Positions 23,723 to 34,800 of a stretch of DNA of 64,000 nucleotides are shown here, piece after piece (position 1 is the first letter of the stretch; the number at the start of each line of letters is the position of its first letter). Made by a program: the position numbers and the translations under genes. The DNA is taken from positions 118,021 to 182,020 of the forward strand of contig CAJJDN010000169.1 of assembly GCA_905182985.1 (NCBI GenBank), read 5' to 3'. The notes below the pieces were generated by a model. The model was not told the DNA's origin. It saw only the letters and a list, made by a program, of their open reading frames with translations, and did no database searches. This stretch comes from Paramecium sonneborni. Its lineage: Eukaryota; Ciliophora; Oligohymenophorea; Peniculida; Parameciidae.

Positions 23723-24125
23723 ATGGAAGCATTATTTGCATATACATTTTTAGAATGTTTCAGCATTCATCAATCTGTATTACTCTTTCGTTAAAACAAA
23801 CACCATATGATTGAACAAATTGATAAAGTAGAAATAAGGCTATGAAATGAATTAATATTAGTTCAAGCATTTAAACAATTATTTTATTGTTTGTAAATAA
23901 CCTGGAAAAGAATCTTTTGTTTTATATATACCTAAATTTTCAATCACAAATTGCATTTAGAAGATTAATTAGAAAAATAAGATCATTACATATACTGAGA
24001 ATAAAATATTTGAAAAATACACTTGGATTTCATAATAAACTTGTATTTATATTCAAAATAAAAACAATTTGAATTCAATCTAATTATTTTGTTTTGAAGG
24101 TATTAAATATTTTATAATAAAGTGA
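23723..24125 (+). CDS. Small protein of unknown function
   Basis: Spliced length is 122 aa from ATG 23723 to TGA 24123-24125. A 34-nt intron at 23828-23861, containing the TGA that would otherwise truncate it, restores the frame. After the intron the sequence reads FKHLNNYFIVCKQPGKESFV and continues with alternating hydrophobic and polar residues typical of a beta-rich fold with several Cys. The composition is clearly protein-like but matches no family I know. It is the only complete copy, since the first exon also appears at 22450-22535. Confidence 0.7.
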
Positions 24126-24311
24126 TGCTTAACAATAAAAGGATTAAATGTTTATCCATTACTTGAATAGGTTATATTAAGAAATATGAATAATAAGAGA
24201 TTAAATTACGGATAATTTATTTAAACCATTCAATAATGATTATATTTTTTTTTATTATATATTAATTAATTAATGCAATTTAAGATAATTAAAGAATACC
24301 ATTACAAAAAT

Positions 24312-25133
24312 ATGGAAAATGAATAACCAAAAATTCCAACAGATGTCACTGCATTAGAATAAAGAAATAATACTAAATTTATTTAAACAAGTTCTGATCA
24401 AGAATTATTACGAGATATTGGAGTTATTCCATAAGTATAACCGCTCACTATATTCAATCAAAGACCTTAAGCTTAAATTCAAAATCGATAGAATCTTAAT
24501 TAAGTTGCTTAGAGTCTCAATAATAATGATTCACCTTTAAATAAAAACAACAAAAATAATCATTAAAATAGTTCCTATTAATAGATTCAATTGCCTAAAA
24601 ATGCTAATCCATAAAGAATAAATAATATAGCTAGTGATTCTTCTAATTCTTAATCTCAATAAAATAATCATATAATCAGACCTAGACCTTATTAAGGTGT
24701 TTCTTAATCAAGGCATACTCGATTAAGAGTGCCAGCATTATTTTGGACATACTTAGCTTTATTCTTTATTATTTTTGCAATAGGAATATCAATTTTTTCT
24801 ACTTAGTCTGATGAAATTGCCATTTTAGTTTTTGAAGTCTTTATGTAATTATTTATATAATTCCTAAGAATGATTTTAAATTTAATATCTGGATGTTATT
24901 ATTACTCCAAATCAACTGATGAATTATTTAATGAAGTCAAATGTTTTAGAATATTTTTTTGTATTCTTCTAGCAGAATTACTTTTTTCTTTTATCTAATT
25001 TTTGATATGTTTGATAAAAAATATTGGATTTGCACTTTCATTAATTAATGCTTTATTCTTGTTCGCTTTCTTACTTGCTTTATACTTTTTAAAAAAAAAG
25101 TTCAAAAAAGGGTAATATTAAACATGGGGCTGA
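24312..25133 (+). CDS. Four-segment membrane protein with Asn/Gln-rich N-terminus
   Basis: Single-exon frame of 273 aa from ATG 24312 to TGA 25131-25133. Residues 1-150 are Asn/Gln/Ser/Pro-rich and probably cytosolic and disordered. The rest holds about four hydrophobic helices: ALFWTYLALFFIIFAIGISI, a second around VFEVFMQLFIQFLRMILNL, a third at FFCILLAELLFSFI, and a fourth at FALSLINALFLFAFLLALYF. A basic tail (KKKFKKG) follows. This resembles ciliate members of RING-adaptor or DUF-type small membrane families but without an identifiable domain. It is the last gene before the gene-poor region. Confidence 0.75.
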
Positions 25134-26784
25134 TGATTTAATATTTAATGTAATTTTATAACATATTCTTTAATTCTAATAGTTAGACTTTATAAAAATT
25201 ATATTAATTGAAACACAATGATTTTAGATTTTTTTAATTTCATTTTTTACACATTCAAAACAATGCATTTTAAATTATTTCTCCTTGAAGAATAAATACC
25301 TTTAGAATTTTAATCATTTTCATTTCATTAATTAATCTAAATTATAACCTCTACTTTTTTGAGCCTTTTTTAAAAAATTATTTACTACAAGAACCATTAA
25401 TTAAATTTAATTAATGCTACATTTCTTTTTATTCTTAATTTGATTTCTTCATTCAAAATGAAAATATTCAATAGTTCATTTTATTCTATGAATAGAGAGA
25501 TTTTTGAAAGAAGATATATTTATTTAAATATTCTAAAACATATCATAAATTTATTTAATATGTAGTATTTGAACATATCACTAGATTTTGTTTTCATTCA
25601 AATCATTTTTTGGTCATTTTCTAAATCAAATGAAATTCAAATGATAATCATTAATTCATTAGAATCATTTTTATTTAAAAATGAAATGATGGTTTCAATT
25701 TATAAATATAAAATTATTCAATTTACATGTAAAAATGTCAATATATTAATTTAATATTTTAATTCAATGTATCTTGAATAACATTTCAAGGATTTCTCTC
25801 TAAATATATCCCTTAAATATTTTTAATTTAAAAATGAAATTTCTAAGTAGTTTTTAGATATTTTTTTAATCTTTAAATATAAGGAACATATCTCCTTTCA
25901 GCGATATCACTTTATTCTTAGTAGATTATATTTTAATGATTTTATCAAATTCAGGATAAAAACATTATCATTTTCAAATCTATTCAATTAAAATCGATAT
26001 TTATTTGTACTGTTTTACTGTTATACAATTAATTTAGGATATTATATAACTAATATGGAAAATGGATTTAGATTGAGACTTTTCATTATTAAAAATTGTA
26101 AATATAGAATGTTAGATTTAAATCATAAATTCAATTGAGTTTTGCTTAAGTGTGAGATTTAAAACTACTCATTGTTTCTTATTCAAATAATTGTTTAATA
26201 TGTATAGAGCTTACAATTAAATAAAAATTGCAAATTTATAATTCGTTAATATTAAGTCTATAAATTAATGATGGAGGTTAATTTATTAATTTATCTATTT
26301 AACATCAGTTTTGATTTATTTTTTTATCAAAAACTACATATTTTATTTATTTTATAAAAAAATTTAAAAACATTTATGAATTAAAATTCTTTTTTTATTG
26401 AATTTGTTTTAAACAAAGAAATGATCCTAATAAATATTTCTTTACTAATAAGTAATAAATAGTTTACTAAAAGAACTTATTGTATGAAACATAAAAGGAA
26501 TAAATAAATTTATATCAGATATCTCGTTAATTTTATACTTAAATTAGCTACTCTTTATCTACAAGCTAACCTATTTTGATCTAAATATATGAATAATGAA
26601 GTATATTAGAATTTTTTAGTTATTTTCAATCATTTTAATACAATAGCTATCTCAACCCTAAAAAATTGAAATTAAAAAGATGAAGTCAATTCTAATCAAT
26701 ATTTATCAACTCCATAAACAATTCTAAAAATTATTAAAGAAAAAAAAATGAGAAAAAATTCATGAAATTAGAATAAATTAGTTT
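25134..26784. other. AT-rich stretch without a supported gene
   Basis: No frame combines length, balanced amino-acid composition and plausible splice sites. Open frames here are Ile/Asn/Lys/Phe/Leu-rich, as expected by chance when only TGA stops translation. Just upstream of 26785, the frame of the next entry extends back to about 26599 with one in-frame TGA, which may be a decayed 5' end. Confidence 0.6.
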
Positions 26785-27444
26785 ATGCCGATTTTTAAAG
26801 CCGAATATGTAAAAACAGAAGAAGGAATCTAAAAAGGATTTAAAAAAAATGAAAAATATAAACTTGAGCCTAGAAAATCAGGATCATTTAAATAAATTCT
26901 AACCATTTTGGATAGAGATTTTAGCAAATAATTATACTCTAATCCTGTTTAAAATTTTGTTCATTCATTTAAAAAAATTAATAATAAAGTTGAGTAATGT
27001 ATATTATAAAACAGTTCCTTATTTAGCATTGTTGATTAAAGCATAAAATTATAATCCTGTATAAGCTATAAATTCAAAAAATTCCAATTTTAATGCTTGA
27101 AATTAATAGATACTGAAAGGAAAAGAGATGAAATTTAAATTATTGTTGGATTACTAGTTAAACAAAAATATGAAAAAGTCAAAGTGAAGAAATAATAATC
27201 AGTTAATTAATAAAGAATATAATTTTTTTTTGAATCATTTATGAGAACAAATGTTAAAAATGTGAGTTCTAACAGTTTGCTAATCCTTTAGTACCTAGAA
27301 AAATTAACAAATCAAACAAAAAGTTTCTTCTTCATTAGTTTGAGGAATAGTGTCATCCTTAATACTTAATACTCTGAATTTTCGAATCTTTCATGGAGAG
27401 TTTTTAAATTTTTACATTATTTTAGGAGAGAGAAGTCTGATTGA
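26785..27444 (+). CDS. Possible 219-aa protein, lone gene or gene relic
   Basis: The frame is uninterrupted from ATG 26785 (MPIFKAEYVKTEEGIQKGF) to TGA 27442-27444. Composition is basic but protein-like, with Val, Gly, Glu and Arg spread through it (ERKRDEIQIIVGLLVKQKYE). That is unlike the Ile/Asn/Phe noise of the flanks. The same frame continues upstream through one TGA, which suggests a truncated older gene. No domain is recognised. At the local base composition a chance open frame of this length is unusual but not impossible. Confidence 0.45.
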
Positions 27445-28187
27445 GAAATATTTTTGTATTTACATTAATTGTTTAATATTAATTACGTTTCAATATATAT
27501 ATAGATTTCAACTGTTCTTTCTCTATTAACAAATTGATATTTAACGCATCTTTCTAATGATTTTGATTATAGGTATTCTCATGTTTTAATAAAGCAAGGC
27601 TTTTAAATTTTTTACTCATAATTTCATTATTAAAAACAATCTATGAAGTTTCATTTTCATATTAGTATAAAATTGGTTGAATTATATTGAAGGATGATAG
27701 TGATTCACTTTAAATATCAAATTAATAATTTAGAGATTAAAGCATGAAAGAATTTTTTGAAGGTTGATTGGACTTTAAAAAGCTATTTAAAATTAAATTT
27801 TGAATCATTAAAAGAATTAAACAAAATGGAAGATCATAATAAATAATTAAAGCTTTGTATTGATTTCAAATGTGAAATTAGAATATAAAAATAGATTTTT
27901 TTGATGAACTGATTACATAAATGTTTAGAATATGATTGGTTTTATTTTAAAATCATGATATTTGTAAAAAAGAAAGAAGGATAGGATTAGTTTTTGAAAG
28001 GATAAAACTATATATTTTATTTTAGTGTAAATTCAACTAAAGATATATTGTTGAAGTCTTTAAATTCAAGATATGATGTTAAGAAATAATATAATTAGAA
28101 ATATTAAAATATGAAGTAATTAAAATAAAATTATTTAATTTTTTTAGATTATAATATTGTAATTTAAGAATTAGAATAAAAAAAATT
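27445..28187. other. AT-rich intergenic stretch
   Basis: I see no gene. Short Lys/Asn/Ile-rich frames occur on both strands without coding character. The 3' trailer of the tRNA on the minus strand lies at its right edge. Confidence 0.55.
28171..28187 (-). terminator. RNA polymerase III T-run after tRNA-Leu
   Basis: Immediately 3' of the tRNA on the minus strand the sequence reads AA followed by seven or more T (the plus strand shows aaaaaaaatt). This is a typical Pol III termination signal. Confidence 0.6.
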
Positions 28188-28270
28188 GCCTGCTGTCGGA
28201 TTCGAACCGACGCGGAGTAGGCTCCAGCAGATCTTAAGTCTGCCCCCTTAACCAGCTCGGGCAAACAGGC
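28188..28270 (-). tRNA. tRNA-Leu (anticodon UAA)
   Basis: Read on the minus strand, an 83-nt sequence folds into a full cloverleaf. The acceptor stem GCCTGTT pairs with AGCAGGC. A D arm (CCCGAGC...) follows, then anticodon stem GCAGA/TCTGC around the loop CTTAAGA, giving anticodon UAA. The long variable arm (TGGAG...CTCC) and TPsiC arm GTCGG-TTCGAAT-CCGAC complete it. The long variable arm is the class II mark of tRNA-Leu. It decodes UUA, a very common codon in this genome. No intron is seen. Its GC content stands out sharply from the surroundings, and a run of T follows on the minus strand as a Pol III terminator. Confidence 0.97.
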
Positions 28271-28559
28271 TGTGATACGAATTTCTATATTAAAATCTAT
28301 ATATTAATTAAGAATTATTTATTACTATTACATCAAAGCTGAATTAATATTGGGAAACAAAGTATGTGGGCTAATATATTATTCTAAATTTAATATTAGG
28401 ATTAAGTTATTTTCGTATTGTTTATAGATGCTTTACATGTTTTAATGAAATAAACTAAGTGCCTGTAAAAACATTAAATATTAGTTTAATAAATATTCTG
28501 CTACATAAAAAAAAAGTTTGCAAAAAATCAACTTTATTAGCTTTATTAATAAGACAAAT
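28271..28559. other. AT-rich stretch upstream of the tRNA
   Basis: No coding character. The tRNA's internal A and B boxes make an upstream promoter unnecessary. Confidence 0.5.
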
Positions 28560-28920
28560 AGTTATTCTGAAATAGATTCATTATTCAAACACCAAGAGTT
28601 TAAAATATTTGTTATTCACTTCTTTATGGACAAGCTCTTTAGATAACAGAAACAGCGCTGTAATTCATTATTACATAATATCAAAAAATAAGTATTGTTA
28701 ATATTAAATTTAAGCCTTCAAAATTCTTTCCAAAACAGTCAGATATTCATTTAAGAGACATTATAACATTATTCTTAAAAATTATATAGGAAAATAAGAT
28801 TCCTTTGGAAATTGTATTTGAAGATGAATTAATTATGTATGTTGAAGACTTATTAAACAATTATTTAAGGATTTTTAAAAATTCATTAGCGTTAAGATCT
28901 TGTATTAGAGATTGATTTAT
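28560..28920 (+). pseudogene. Short coding relic with frameshift
   Basis: A protein-like reading (SYSEIDSLFKHQEFKIFVIH) runs into a different frame near 28700. There it continues as FPKQSDIHLRDIITLFLKII and ends at TGA near 28914. The change of frame without a good intron, and the absence of a start, suggest decay. No family is recognised. Confidence 0.35.
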
Positions 28921-29420
28921 TTTTTATCGAAAAATTAAATGGCTCATTTAACAAAAGTCTATTATTAATTGAAAGGAAAGAATTATAATTTATGGAAAAG
29001 TTTCTTAACTTCTGAAGTATATTCTAATATTTTTTATTAAATAATATTGAAAATTAATATTAAAATTGAAAGATAGATACATATAAGATTAATCTGATTT
29101 CTTTTAATTAATTTTTAAATTGTGTAAAAAATTCTTAACATTTTATAATATTAATTTTGAAGTGAATGATATTTTCAATACATTCTATCGAGATTTAAAA
29201 TAATTAGCAACAAATTTAAAATTAATCTACTAATTATTTACTTATTTATATTATCAAGGTATTAATTATGATTTTAATACTTTTTATCAGCAAACAGAAA
29301 AAGTTAACATTTTAAGTAATTCAGGAAAAGTTTGTTATAAGCATAAATTTTAAATTAAGATTTTATAATTTATGATGCTTTTTTTCTTATTTTGTTTCCA
29401 ATTTTTATAATTTTTGCTAT
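28921..29420. other. AT-rich stretch, no gene seen
   Basis: Fragments of possible coding sequence exist in changing frames, but each is broken by TGA within 40 codons. Confidence 0.5.
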
Positions 29421-29526
29421 ATAATTGAGTGAATACTCTTCTATTTGGTTTAAAAGTGGATTATTTGTATCTTATAATTGAGTGAATACTCTTCTATTTG
29501 GTTTAAAAGTGGATTATTTGTATCTT
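29421..29526 (+). repeat. Two-copy 53-bp tandem repeat
   Basis: The unit beginning ataattgagtgaatactctt occupies 29421-29473 and is repeated exactly at 29474-29526. A further few bases of the unit start follow before the sequence diverges. Identity over 53 bp implies a recent local duplication. Confidence 0.9.
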
Positions 29527-30089
29527 ATAATAGAAATCCATACTTTCAAACGAGATGCTCCTCCAATTATAAGACCAAAGCTGCATTTAAGTTTAAAAAA
29601 TGTATTTTTATGATATTTTATTCTATCCAATTTTCCTTATAACATTACAATTGTAAAATCATTATTTTTTACATAATTTTTAGTAGTATAATCTTCAATA
29701 TCAATAAACTTATTTGAAATTTCGTAATATTATCTTCTCATTTTTATTCAATATAACTAATTATCCTTCTTTGATGATGTATAATTCTTTCTATTAGTTT
29801 AAGAATTCTGATTGAGATATAAGATTGCCTTTCTTTTCTTTAATTTTTATTAACTTAAAATATAGCAAAAGAAATCTTAAAATATTTCTTTATTTTTTCG
29901 AAGACATTCTTAATAGCAAATGTTTATATGTCAAAATTAAAAATCAACAATAAGTTCATAATTGGCTATGCTATTAAACACTCTTTTCATATTTCTTATT
30001 CAACTTTTTAACTAGATTTTTATGTAGATCAATATATGTATATATTTATTTGATGTTTTTCAGTTTTAGGAATATAATTTTTATTTTCT
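29527..30089. other. AT-rich stretch, no gene seen
   Basis: Neither strand shows a supported gene; frames are short or of low-complexity composition. Confidence 0.5.
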
Positions 30090-30270
30090 TTTTCTCACTG
30101 CAAGCCAAATCATTTTGGACTCAAATAATGTTTTGGGATTCTACCTTGTCCTATATTAGTGGACCATTTCAATCCTCAGCCTCAAAGAAATCAGACGGAG
30201 TTAGTAGAGGTTACTAAAGACAGAGAGAAGTGTAGTTATTACAATTTGTATCAAGAATTCAATTTACCCA
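30090..30270. other. Island of higher GC in the AT-rich region
   Basis: About 180 bp here have clearly more G and C than the flanks (for example the stretch cctcagcctcaaagaaatca). Two plus frames are open across it. One reads IILDSNNVLGFYLVLYQW and continues IRRSQQRLLKTERSVVI; the other reads FWDSTLSYISGPFQSSASKK. Either could be an exon or relic. A non-coding RNA is the alternative, although I see no tRNA, snRNA or C/D-box layout I can name. Confidence 0.5.
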
Positions 30271-30783
30271 TTTGGTTATAAAACCAAACATATTTAAATT
30301 GAATATTAAAATTCAAAAAATAAATAAAATGTGATTTTCGTTATTTTATTTTTTGAATCTTTTGAAATATAATGTTTAGCTCTAAATTGAAGATTAGTAG
30401 TCAATATTAAACGTATAAATTTATCGCATATACTAAGAACTCTTATTTCTAATATCATTATATTTAAAGGACATTATTAACAGTTTAGACAAATTTGTAA
30501 AACAAAAAAATTTAATTTACACTATCCTAGATTTACTAAATTCTTTTTTACATATAAGTAGAGTATTTATCATATTAGTAAGTTTTGCATTTAAATTGAT
30601 TTTTTAGATTATTATTATTTGTTTGAGGAAAAGAAAAATAAAAATAATTCAATTAATCTTTATTATTTTAAATACTTTAGTTATTTTATTGAAAAAAGTA
30701 TGATAATAATTTTAAAATCGTATAAATTTGTATAAATATATCTTTGAATTATAATAATATTATATATTAAATTTATTTTAATA
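30271..30783. other. AT-rich stretch up to the gap
   Basis: No feature is supported. Confidence 0.5.
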
Positions 30784-31537
30784 NNNNNNNNNNNNNNNNN
30801 NNNNNNNNNNNNNNNNNNNNNNNNNNNNNNNNNNNNNNNNNNNNNNNNNNNNNNNNNNNNNNNNNNNNNNNNNNNNNNNNNNNNNNNNNNNNNNNNNNNN
30901 NNNNNNNNNNNNNNNNNNNNNNNNNNNNNNNNNNNNNNNNNNNNNNNNNNNNNNNNNNNNNNNNNNNNNNNNNNNNNNNNNNNNNNNNNNNNNNNNNNNN
31001 NNNNNNNNNNNNNNNNNNNNNNNNNNNNNNNNNNNNNNNNNNNNNNNNNNNNNNNNNNNNNNNNNNNNNNNNNNNNNNNNNNNNNNNNNNNNNNNNNNNN
31101 NNNNNNNNNNNNNNNNNNNNNNNNNNNNNNNNNNNNNNNNNNNNNNNNNNNNNNNNNNNNNNNNNNNNNNNNNNNNNNNNNNNNNNNNNNNNNNNNNNNN
31201 NNNNNNNNNNNNNNNNNNNNNNNNNNNNNNNNNNNNNNNNNNNNNNNNNNNNNNNNNNNNNNNNNNNNNNNNNNNNNNNNNNNNNNNNNNNNNNNNNNNN
31301 NNNNNNNNNNNNNNNNNNNNNNNNNNNNNNNNNNNNNNNNNNNNNNNNNNNNNNNNNNNNNNNNNNNNNNNNNNNNNNNNNNNNNNNNNNNNNNNNNNNN
31401 NNNNNNNNNNNNNNNNNNNNNNNNNNNNNNNNNNNNNNNNNNNNNNNNNNNNNNNNNNNNNNNNNNNNNNNNNNNNNNNNNNNNNNNNNNNNNNNNNNNN
31501 NNNNNNNNNNNNNNNNNNNNNNNNNNNNNNNNNNNNN
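30784..31537. other. Assembly gap of 754 N
   Basis: A run of 754 unknown bases. Nothing can be said about its content; any open frame across it is meaningless. Confidence 0.99.
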
Positions 31538-31879
31538 TAATATTTGCGCATTTCTTATTTTTAAAATAATTGAAATCACCCATAATACTTAAAATTTCAT
31601 TCTAATATTTTTAAAAATCTCAATAAGTGATAAATATGTCCATTGATGATATGTAAAGTTACACTTTGAAATTAATATAGTTGATTAATTAAAATTTTAT
31701 TAAAAGTGATAATTTAGCAATTGAGATTTTCAAATTGATTTTTAAGCAATAAAAATTATGAGAAAAAGATTAATAATAAAGTATTTTATTAAATTATAAA
31801 TAATAACAAAATGGAAAATGATTGTTTAAAAAAGAAGATAAAAAGAATTAAATTTTTAAATACAATTAATTTATTATCA

Positions 31880-34800
31880 TCAAATGGAAGTCTTGTATGT
31901 ATTTAAATGTGATATAATTTTAATACCATTGGAATTCTTAATTAAAAGATTTTTTTAAGCTTAGCTAATTAAGTATTTTTTTAATTTAACATACCTCAGA
32001 GCTATTCTTTATTTTTGGACATTTCGATTTGACAACAATTTTTGAAACATTTTATTTTTTGTAATACATGGAATTTTTGTGGTAATTATTTCTTTAATTT
32101 TGTCAACCAAAACCGATTTTTCTTCTGCAAAAGCCAATAATATTTGTTTGAGAATTTTTACCAAATATTGTAAATTAAGAGCAAAAAGAATAATTAAATA
32201 TGGTATCTAAATTTCATATGAATTATTCTATTAATCAATATAAATTCCTATTCCAACTGCAATAGATATTCCACATACATTAGCTGAATAAGCATCTAAT
32301 TAATTTAGTATGTATAATTAATAAGGTTGATATTTTCTACTCAATTCCCAATATAAATAGACTAATGACAATAATAGTATGCCTTTTTTAACAATATTTT
32401 CGTCATAGTATGAAAGAAAAATAATGAGTAATTATTTCATAATAATTTTAATTATTTCCCAGTAATAGGCTTAGATTTTATATTCATTGTATAAATAACC
32501 CCATTTTTACTTAGTTTTTTTAGAATTTAATGATGATTTATTTAAATACAAAGAAATAAAAAAAAATAATGGCATTATTATAGAAATGAAAATTAAAAGT
32601 GGTAGACAAAATTTGAATAGCCATTCATAATGATGTTCTGTATCATATCGATAAGCAATATTAGCTTAAATCCAATAAAATCCAGATATCTATCTAAATG
32701 ATATCAATGAAATTAATCTTCCCACCAAAAATGGTTAAATGTATATGTACATATATATTAATGTTGTAGATATTACACTTGAACTATATTTTAATTGATT
32801 TGCTTTCAAAGCTACCAAATATAATATTAAAAATAAAGAAATGTAAATAAAGGGCATGATTATTTACCATATCATTCTTGAATAATGAATTTAAACATCA
32901 AATAAGTCTTTTAATAAACAATCTAGTGAATGAGTCATAGATTAAATTGGATTGCTAATAGCAGTTACTATATTGCCTACTTCTATTAATGTATTAAATT
33001 TAAAAGTAAAAATAACAGAGACTATTTACAAATGATTAGTAGTCATTTTTATTAGGATACCAAAATTAGAGTGATTTTACATATTAGTTTTTATTAGTCT
33101 AGAAATAACTTTTTTAAGTATCAATTATTCATTCATTGATATATTACTTCTAACAGAAATTAATATTGAAATTAAAGTCCTTAATTAATAATATCAAAAA
33201 TATACCATAAACTTATTGCAGTAATTGCAGCAATATTTTATTTATTATCAACACAAGAGCCACAAGTATATTTTTTATTTGTTGAAAAATATCCTAATCC
33301 TCGAATATTATAAATATCACATTCTTCACATAATGCTCCAACATGACCATCATAACAAGATGTATCCCCTTCTATCCATCCACCATTACAATTATCTAGT
33401 AAATTTATACATTAACTAATATCATCGGTATCAAAATAAGGTCTCCAAAACCCTGGTTTTAATTTTAATTATGCTGATTTAATTTCACTTGTTGAGAAAT
33501 CATCTTTCTATTAACATGTGTTAGAATTAAGAACTAATGAATATAAACCTTATGTTGCATTACAAGGTATACAAGTACCGTCAAAAATGCTTTTAATTTC
33601 ACCTAATTAACAAGGTAATGATTTAATATTCATTCTTAAGATATAATTGTTGTGATATCCTACAATTTCTTAATTTTTTCCATAAATTGGAGGGAATATG
33701 GAATTACACTAAAATTAAAATTAATATGTCCTATTCTATTAATCATCTAAGTAAAAGATTATATTATCAAAATTATAATAATCTGATTAATTGAATGTTA
33801 CATTATTAAAATTTGTAAATTCTGAAGTAAAATTTGATTCTTCTTTCTCATTAAGTATCCTGCCACTTATTAAACAATAAGTATTATTTAAATTTTTTTA
33901 AACATTGGTGAATTAATCTAATGGAATTAATCTTAAATGCAAATTATATTACGTATACGTTTATTTTATCTAATCAAAATATTAATATTAAGACAATACT
34001 TACCCATTTGGAACATATAATGAGTCAGAATAACTTTTTTAAAATAAGATATAATTTCCAATTTTAACTTTTTCTATTAGAGTATTTTCATTTTCAAATA
34101 CCTTTACTTTCGGTAGAATATTATCTATATCAATTTAAACTGATAATTGAGAAGCAAGTTAAGCAAAATCACTACCAAATTATAATCCTATATTATTATT
34201 AATTAATGTTTCTTATTTATTTAAATTTTAAACTATCTAATCCTTTAAAAATAATCCTCCACCAAATTCAGCTTAATTAAATTAAATTACAGAGTTCAAT
34301 ACAAAAAAATTCTTATTTCCAATTACATAGATTGATCCACCTTATGATTTAGCAGTATTATTTTCAAAAATAGAATCTTTTATTAAAGTTTTAATATCCT
34401 GTATGTATAAACAAGTACCTCTATAAGCAAAGTTTTGAACACATTTATAATTTTGTAATCTTAAATCATATTATTTTTCATTGATATTCTAGATTAAGGA
34501 TTATAAAATTCTAAGTTCTGAAATAGATTTTACTATATTTAAGCAACTTTATTTACCACATGAATTATTATTAAAAATTATCTAATTCATAGTTATTTTA
34601 CTCTAAGCATCTTAAATATTTATACTTAATAACCCTTTTTTACATATCTCACATTCAATCATTTTTAAATGAAGTTCAGATATCTCTACAACTGTCATTT
34701 AAGGATTAATTTCTATAAGACTTTGTATTGTTGATTATTGCATATTCATTTTACCAATTATGCAATAACTTTTATATAAATTATCATGGGTTTATTCACT

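Larger units (their letters stand above)
22537..23808 (+). repeat. Direct duplication B, second copy
   Basis: Base x in the first copy equals x+1273 here. Sequence downstream of 23808 is unique and completes the gene starting at 23723, so this copy is the one continuous with the right side. Confidence 0.95.

Noticed and set aside
21264..23808. Recent biological gene duplication of the small genes
   Set aside because: The single N exactly between perfectly identical blocks, seen twice in this window, is better explained by unmerged contig overlaps.
28079..28264. Minus-strand peptide starting inside the tRNA
   Set aside because: It overlaps a full tRNA-Leu cloverleaf and has no coding character beyond it.
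30681..31583. Minus-strand open frames across the run of N
   Set aside because: The translated X residues come from the gap; only a few real codons at each end support them.
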